A DNA stretch of 64,000 nucleotides from the NCBI GenBank assembly GCA_030562215.1, contig JAUPFL010000001.1:310001-374000 (forward strand). The letters run 5' to 3'. The notes beneath the pieces are model-generated. The model did no database searches. It was not told where the DNA came from and saw only the letters and a list, made by a program, of their open reading frames with translations. Positions 59,457 to 64,000 of the stretch are shown in pieces. Source of the stretch: Peribacillus frigoritolerans (GTDB lineage Bacteria > Bacillota > Bacilli > Bacillales > DSM-1321). The translations under genes and the position numbers were made by a program. Within the stretch, counting starts at the first letter, position 1. Every line of letters starts with the position of its first letter.

Positions 59457-59808
59457 TGTTCGGAAAGATCCTAAGTGCGTCAAATGAGGTAAAGAAATTA
59501 AGGGGGACGAAGTCGTTCTTGTGAAAATGCGTTATCCGAAGCGGAAAGGGATGACTGAAATAAAAGCATATATGAAGGAAATTTCACTTGTGAAGTTTGT
59601 TTTTACGAAAATTTGATTTAATTTTTTTGATGCGGAACTGAAGAAAATGCAGCTAAGCCACCAGTACCTTTTCCCAGTGAAGATATATGAGGCTATGTGT
59701 GAAAAAGGATTATCCTTAATGGAGCTGCAAGATACCTTTTGGAGAGCTAAGTATGGTAAGGTCAAGGATCAATTTGGCATTCACTGGGACTTGAATTTCA
59801 CAAAATGA
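59457..59808 (+). pseudogene. PhnB-like VOC-family protein remnant
   Basis: GGAGGCGTTGTA and an ATG at 59457 start a frame that stops after 22 codons; several further fragments follow in different frames. The last ends LMELQDTFWRAKYGKVKDQF then GIHWDLNFTK, matching the C-terminal (Q)DxFWGxxFGxxxDxFGxxW pattern of PhnB-type glyoxalase-fold proteins. The middle is too short and broken for a few base errors to explain easily. I infer a decayed gene. Confidence 0.5.
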
Positions 59809-59882
59809 ATGTAAAAATGGCCGAAAATACGCCTTGTATCCCCAGCCATTTTTAATAGGAATTCATTCGCCTGAACACTCCA

Positions 59883-60652
59883 TCAAAAAATATGAAAATA
59901 ATTAAGGACATTTTTTCCAATCAATAAAATCGTGACGCAAATGAATAATATACGGACATAGGAAGCACCTTTCTTAATTGCGAAGTTCGTTCCTACCAAT
60001 GCTCCCGCGACCATTGCAAGTCCCATCGGGATTCCATAGGCAAAATTGACGGTCCCCATAGATAAAAAAATGATAAGTGCGGCAATATTGCTTCCAAAAT
60101 TCAATATTCTTGCATTCCCGGCAGCCTGGACAAAATCAAACCCAATGATCAAAAATGAAAATAATAAAAAGGAGCCTGTGCCTGGCCCAAGAAAACCATC
60201 ATAAAAACCAATCGCAAATATTATGACAATCAAAAGAATCATTTTCTTCCTTGTCAGCCCTTTATACTTTGCATCTTTACCCCAATCCTTTTTTACCAAC
60301 GTATAAATCGCGACAATGACCAGCAAGATCAAAATGAGGGGCTTCAGTACCTCTGCGGAAACGAAATGTACAACGTATGCTCTAACGCCGCTCCAATCAC
60401 GGTAATCGGAAACAGCTTGATGACGAATTTGAAATCCACTTTTCCAGCCCGAATGAATGAAATCGTACTCGTTAAAGATCCCATTGTACCCGCCAGCTTG
60501 TTAGTGGCAAGTGCCGCTGAAGGCGAAATCCCCGTGAACAATAAAGCCGGAATCGAAATTAAACCGCCGCCGCCTACAACGGAATCGATGAATGCGGCAA
60601 TAAAACCCGCAAGTACTAAAAATAGCAAAGTATAGAGATTGATATCCTCCAT
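59883..60652 (-). CDS. TauE/SafE-family membrane permease, frame broken
   Basis: Putative sulfite/organosulfonate exporter family. Start MEDINLYTLLFLVLAGFIAA at 60652 after AAGGGGAA; FIDSVVGGGGLISIPALLFT is the family signature. The frame breaks in TTAGAGC near 60370; one G gives GAALGAYVVHFVSAEVLKPL, and the C-terminal half follows with IGFYDGFLGPGTGSFLLFSF. Restored length about 256 residues with eight hydrophobic helices. Forty-two bases downstream of the DUF523 gene; possibly cotranscribed. Confidence 0.83.
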
Positions 60653-60694
60653 GTATTCCCCTTCTTTCAAAAACACTATCTAAAATGCCATTAC

Positions 60695-61159
60695 TCATTT
60701 TTCATCCAGATAATCGAATAACCTTTCTTCTGAAATGACCGTGAATCCATGTCGCCTAAGCAAAGCCACGGTCACTCCATTCCCGACCTTCTTCTCACCC
60801 TTGAATTCCCCATTATAAATCGTGGCACTCCCACAGGATGGACTATTTTCTTTTAAAACGACTAACGTCGCCCCTACTTCCTGGGCTTTCAATAACGTAA
60901 GATTCGCTCCCTTTATGTACAATTCCGTTACATCCCTGCCCGACTTTTCGATGATCTTCGCTTTTCCATCAAGGACATCCCCACCTTCACCGCCAACTAT
61001 CTCAGCAGGTTCCCTCGGTGTCGAAAAACCCCCAAGCAACTCAGGACAAACCGCTATAGCCTTTTTCTCCCTCATCAAATCCATAATTCCATCATTCAAG
61101 CTGTGTGTACCATTGTATCTTACCTCAAGACCCGCTAAACAAGAACTCACCAAAATCAT
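60695..61159 (-). CDS. DUF523 family protein
   Basis: 154 residues, start MILVSSCLAGLEVRYNGTHS at 61159 after GGCGGGGTG. Conserved cysteines occur in SSCLAG, AVCPELLGGFSTPREPAEI and KENSPSCGSATIYNG, which define the family; the repeated Cys suggests metal or Fe-S binding, but function is unknown. Intact. Confidence 0.85.
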   Translation of the reverse strand: MILVSSCLAGLEVRYNGTHSLNDGIMDLMREKKAIAVCPELLGGFSTPREPAEIVGGEGGDVLDGKAKIIEKSGRDVTELYIKGANLTLLKAQEVGATLVVLKENSPSCGSATIYNGEFKGEKKVGNGVTVALLRRHGFTVISEERLFDYLDEK

Positions 61160-61349
61160 CAAATCACCCCGCCTCATGCGCTTTACACCATTTTACCACT
61201 CTTTTAGTGACAATCATTTCGAAGATTGAATATTCACCAGGTTTTTTGCGCTGATATAATGCCGGTTGGATTATGGATTTGTGTGGGTCGAATTATTTTC
61301 ACACAGGCTGAATTTTCCGCGCATCTGCCGAATTCTGCAAAACAATAAA

Positions 61350-61388
61350 AAGCGCTTGCAGCGAAGGCGATTCCCGGCAAGCGCTTGT
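61350..61388 (-). terminator. Terminator after ytmB
   Basis: AAGCGCTTGC (61350-61359) pairs with GCAAGCGCTT (61377-61386); the T run on the minus strand is the AAAA at 61347-61350. Confidence 0.7.
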
Positions 61389-61392
61389 CTAT

Positions 61393-61635
61393 TTAGTTGG
61401 TTGAATTCAGTGATAGCAGTTGGTACGTAATGATGGTCTTTTCACTGGTCCATTCAATTTTTTGGATAACGGCTGTTCCGCTTGAATCAGATTGAATCGT
61501 TTTGCGGACATCGATTGGAATATCGATAGGATATAACCTGTAACCAGCTTTCGACAGCCGGAAAATGTTTTCTTCTTCACGGGTTTCGTTCCCTTTTGTA
61601 ACGATCATGGTATTTAGCTCCATAGGCATGCCCAT
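61393..61635 (-). CDS. ytmB: DUF2584 family protein YtmB
   Basis: 80 residues: MGMPMELNTMIVTKGNETRE, then DVRKTIQSDSSGTAVIQKIE and the conserved end TIITYQLLSLNSTN, matching the Bacillus YtmB family. GAGGAGGAGATACAC precedes the ATG. In B. subtilis ytmB lies near pckA; here about 7.8 kb of extra genes separates them. Function unknown. Confidence 0.8.
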   Translation of the reverse strand: MGMPMELNTMIVTKGNETREEENIFRLSKAGYRLYPIDIPIDVRKTIQSDSSGTAVIQKIEWTSEKTIITYQLLSLNSTN

Positions 61636-61685
61636 GTGTATCTCCTCCTCTTGCCAATATACTTAGTATATACTTCATTCTATCA

Positions 61686-62474
61686 TTATTCGGTTTTACT
61701 TTTCATCCAAGATGTTAAATCTTCGACTACTTTTCTGTTCACGGCAGGTGGGAAATAATGCGTGAATTGAGGGAAATACCAGCTTTCGACCTCTTTGTCA
61801 TGCATTTTCAACCTTTTTTCCAACCGGTATGCATGTTCTATGGCGACATTGTCATCTTTTTCACCATGTATGATCAGGACGGGTACATTCAAATCTTCAA
61901 TCGCAAACAATGGTGTACGGTATTCATATTGATCGGGGCATTTTTTAGGTGTACCGCCGATGACCCGCTTCATCATCCGACGCATATCCACCCGTTCGAC
62001 ATATGTTAAGAACATATCCGACACACCTCCCCATGTGACGATCGACGCTGCATTCCTACAGTATATCCCAGTCCAAAGGGCCATGATGCCGCCACGGGAA
62101 AATCCGAGGATATGAATGTGATCCTTGTTCACTCGGGGGTGCTGTTCAAGAAGATTGAATCCTGATATCGCATCGAATCGATCTTCGCCGCCAAAATCCT
62201 CATCTCCCTCCCCGCCTTGATTTCCACGGTAAAAAGGGGCAAAAACGATGAAACCTTCTACAGCATACTGCACGATCCTTGCGGGCCTCACCTTGCCGAC
62301 ATTTTTAATCCCGCCGCGTAAATATAAGAAGGCATCATGTATTTCGCCATCAACCGGTTCAGCCAGCAACCCCTTTACCTTCAGGCCTTGTGATATGTAC
62401 GTAACTGAATAAAGATGGATTCGTGGATGCGGTGATGGAAACCGCTGCTTTGAAATAATCGTTCCGTTCTCCAA
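61686..62474 (-). CDS. ytmA: Alpha/beta hydrolase YtmA (prolyl-oligopeptidase-like)
   Basis: TTG start at 62474 after AAAGGAGAGTGG; longer in-frame starts lack a ribosome binding site. The nucleophile elbow is HILGFSRGGIMALWTG; Asp in LIIHGEKDDNVAIEHA and His in QFTHYFPPAV complete the triad. FLYLRGGIKNVGKVRPARIV and VFAPFYRGNQGGEGDEDFGG fit the S9-like YtmA family. 262 residues, intact. The substrate is unknown. Confidence 0.82.
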   Translation of the reverse strand: MENGTIISKQRFPSPHPRIHLYSVTYISQGLKVKGLLAEPVDGEIHDAFLYLRGGIKNVGKVRPARIVQYAVEGFIVFAPFYRGNQGGEGDEDFGGEDRFDAISGFNLLEQHPRVNKDHIHILGFSRGGIMALWTGIYCRNAASIVTWGGVSDMFLTYVERVDMRRMMKRVIGGTPKKCPDQYEYRTPLFAIEDLNVPVLIIHGEKDDNVAIEHAYRLEKRLKMHDKEVESWYFPQFTHYFPPAVNRKVVEDLTSWMKSKTE

Positions 62475-62605
62475 TTTCCACTCTCCTTTCCTTATTCTTA
62501 TTGTAAAACATCCGCTTGTTTTTATCCCCTGAGAGGCATTCACATTTTTTCTTCCGTTCATACGATAATGAAGGCAAATACCCATATATCAAGGAGGAAG
62601 GAATT

Positions 62606-63605
62606 TTGAAAAAATGGTGTAAAGCAGGTGTCGTATTTTTACTTCTGTGCATGTTGGTAATCCCGCTTGGCGCATGCGGCAAAAAGAACAGGAAACAACG
62701 AAGGTCAGGATTGCCGAAGTAACCCGCTCCCTTTTCTATACACCGCAATATGTAGCGATTGAAAAAGGTTTTTTTAAAGATGAGGGTCTCAGCATTGATT
62801 TGAAAACGACGGCAGGCGGCGACAAGACGATGACCACGCTTCTGTCCGATGGGGCGGATATTGCTCTCGTTGGCTCCGAAACATCGATTTACGTTCAGGC
62901 ACAAGGTTCGAACGACCCCGTCATCAACTTCGCTCAATTAACACAGACGGATGGAACGTTTCTTGTTTCACGTGAAAAAATTGACAACTTCAATTGGAAT
63001 ATGCTGAAAAACTCTACATTCCTAGGCCAGCGAAAAGGCGGGATGCCGCAAATGGCCGGCGAGTTCGTATTGAAAAAACATAACATAGACCCGAAAAAGA
63101 TTTGAACCTCATCCAGAACATTGATTTTGCGAATGTCGCAACTGCCTTCGCTTCCGGAACCGGCGATTTCGTTCAACTGTTCGAACCAACGGCCAGTGTA
63201 TTTGAAAAAGAAGGAAAAGGCTATATCGTCGCTTCTTTCGGCACCGAGTCCGGGCATCTTCCATATACAGTTTATATGGCTAAGGAAAGCTATTTGAAAG
63301 AAGACAAGGAGACTGTCGAAAAATTCACGAGAGCATTGAAGAAAGCACAAGATTGGGTTCAGGAAAACGATGCTGCCGAAATCGCCAAAGTCATTCAGCC
63401 GTATTTTGAAGATACCAATATCGAGACGATGGAAACAGTTATCAACCGCTACAAAGAACAAGGATCCTTTGCAACCGACCCCATTCTTGATGAAGAAGAA
63501 TGGAACAATCTGCAAAACATCATGGATGAAGCAGGCGAGCTTCCTTCACGTATAAGCCATGAAGAGCTGGTCAATACCGACTTTGCTGAAGAAGTCACAA
63601 AATAA
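62606..63605 (+). CDS. ytlA: ABC transporter substrate-binding lipoprotein YtlA, frame broken twice
   Basis: SsuA/NMT1-type solute-binding protein. TTG start after AAGGAGGAAGGAATT; the signal KKWCKAGVVFLLLCMLVIPL ends at the lipobox GAC. Breaks: AAAAAG near 62685 (one A gives GKKEQETTKVRIAEVTRSLF) and AAAAAG near 63100 (one A gives DPKKDLNLIQNIDFANVATA). The core FYTPQYVAIEKGFFKDEGLS and GADIALVGSETSIYVQAQGS is typical. Restored length about 333 residues. Followed after 27 bases by the ATPase gene, as in B. subtilis ytlA-ytlC-ytlD. The ligand is unproven (aliphatic sulfonate- or thiamine-precursor-like in the family). Confidence 0.87.
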
Positions 63606-63632
63606 CATAGCAAAAGGTAAGGAGGATGTCCG

Positions 63633-64000
63633 ATGAGCTTTTTAAAAATCCAAGACATTCACCATACTTATTTTTCAAATCAGACGGCAGCGACCGCACT
63701 AGCGGACATTTCCCTCGACATTGAAAAAGGTGAATTCGTCTCTTTTCTAGGTCCGAGCGGCTGCGGAAAAACCACCCTGCTTTCCATCATCGCCGGGCTA
63801 TTTCCGCCCACTTCAGGAAAGATCCTGCTCGAAAACAAACCGCTGAAGGCCAACAGTGACCTTTCAATCGGCTATATGCTGCAGCAGGATTATCTATTTC
63901 CATGGAAGACGATAGAAGAAAATATATTATTAGGATTGAAACTGATTAAAAAAGATGAAGGACTTGAGAGAATAAAAACGCTGAAGCTTTTAAGCGACGT
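63633..64000 (+). CDS. ytlC: ABC transporter ATP-binding protein YtlC, 5' part
   Basis: The frame runs off the right edge. Start MSFLKIQDIHHTYFSNQTAA after AAGGAGGATGTCCG. Walker A: FLGPSGCGKTTLLSIIAGLF; Q-loop: IGYMLQQDYLFPWKTIEEN. It belongs to the SsuB/TauB/NrtD-like nitrate/sulfonate/bicarbonate ATPase group and should energise import of the ligand bound by YtlA. The permease ytlD is expected beyond the window. About 122 of ~260 residues are visible, without a frame break. Confidence 0.87.
   Translation, partial: MSFLKIQDIHHTYFSNQTAATALADISLDIEKGEFVSFLGPSGCGKTTLLSIIAGLFPPTSGKILLENKPLKANSDLSIGYMLQQDYLFPWKTIEENILLGLKLIKKDEGLERIKTLKLLSD

Noticed and set aside
1..64000. CRISPR array, prophage or intact transposon
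   Set aside because: No regularly spaced 24-40 bp repeats with unique spacers, no phage structural or integrase genes, and no transposase frame. The only regular array is the spacer-less 21-bp repeat.

Overview
The window looks like chromosomal DNA from a low-to-mid GC, endospore-forming Bacillaceae member, probably close to Bacillus or Peribacillus. The evidence is the gene set (sigV-rsiV, gltA-gltB with divergent gltC, yojN-yojO, ytzC-leuS, ytqA-ytqB, ytpA, ytoA, metK, pckA, ytmB, ytmA, ytlA, ytlC), strong AGGAGG-type ribosome binding sites, a leucine T-box, a SAM-I riboswitch and a CotF-like coat protein. The species is inferred, not proven. I saw no rRNA, tRNA, CRISPR array, replication origin, prophage or intact insertion sequence.

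Layout. 1-5.4 kb: the end of bioA, then small and membrane proteins, including two convergent paralogous mini-proteins, an ArfA/BrfA-type ribosome-rescue factor with a terminator inside its reading frame, and a POT peptide transporter. 5.4-8.5 kb: a SigV-RsiV module divergent from a PdaC-type peptidoglycan deacetylase, with near-identical ECF promoters on both sides. 8.5-12.2 kb: yeeN, a DUF4261-like gene, then a degraded repeat-rich stretch with nuclease and IS remnants. 12.2-19.1 kb: ethanolamine utilisation genes eutW-eutV-eutH-eutA-eutB-eutC on the minus strand, without microcompartment genes. 19.4-28.7 kb: membrane protein, yojN-yojO, brnQ, a sugar/maltose O-acetyltransferase, an NAD-binding protein, a CD3324-like regulator, a FusB-like protein, and a MEDS-domain pseudogene ending in a 21-bp repeat array. 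28.7-35.8 kb: glutamate synthase and GltC. 35.9-42 kb: coat protein, lipoprotein, small exported proteins and a large subtilisin-family protease. 42.3-53.6 kb: leuS with T-box, ytzC, tRNA-modification genes ytqA-ytqB, ytpA, ytoA, metK with S-box, and pckA. 53.6-61.2 kb: a block with ManNAcA-type polysaccharide genes (wecC, two glycosyltransferases, divergent wecB), a TauE/SafE permease and DUF523. 61.4-64 kb: ytmB, ytmA, ytlA and the start of ytlC, so the polysaccharide block sits between pckA and ytmB.

An important quality caveat: about 25 of roughly 60 genes carry one or more single-base frame breaks, including leuS, gltA, pckA, eutB and yeeN. In nearly every case restoring one base to a short homopolymer recovers the family sequence. 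This pattern points to homopolymer-deletion errors in the sequence rather than true gene death. I report such genes as CDS over their full extent and give the break. I keep 'pseudogene' for genes that also lack ends or start signals.
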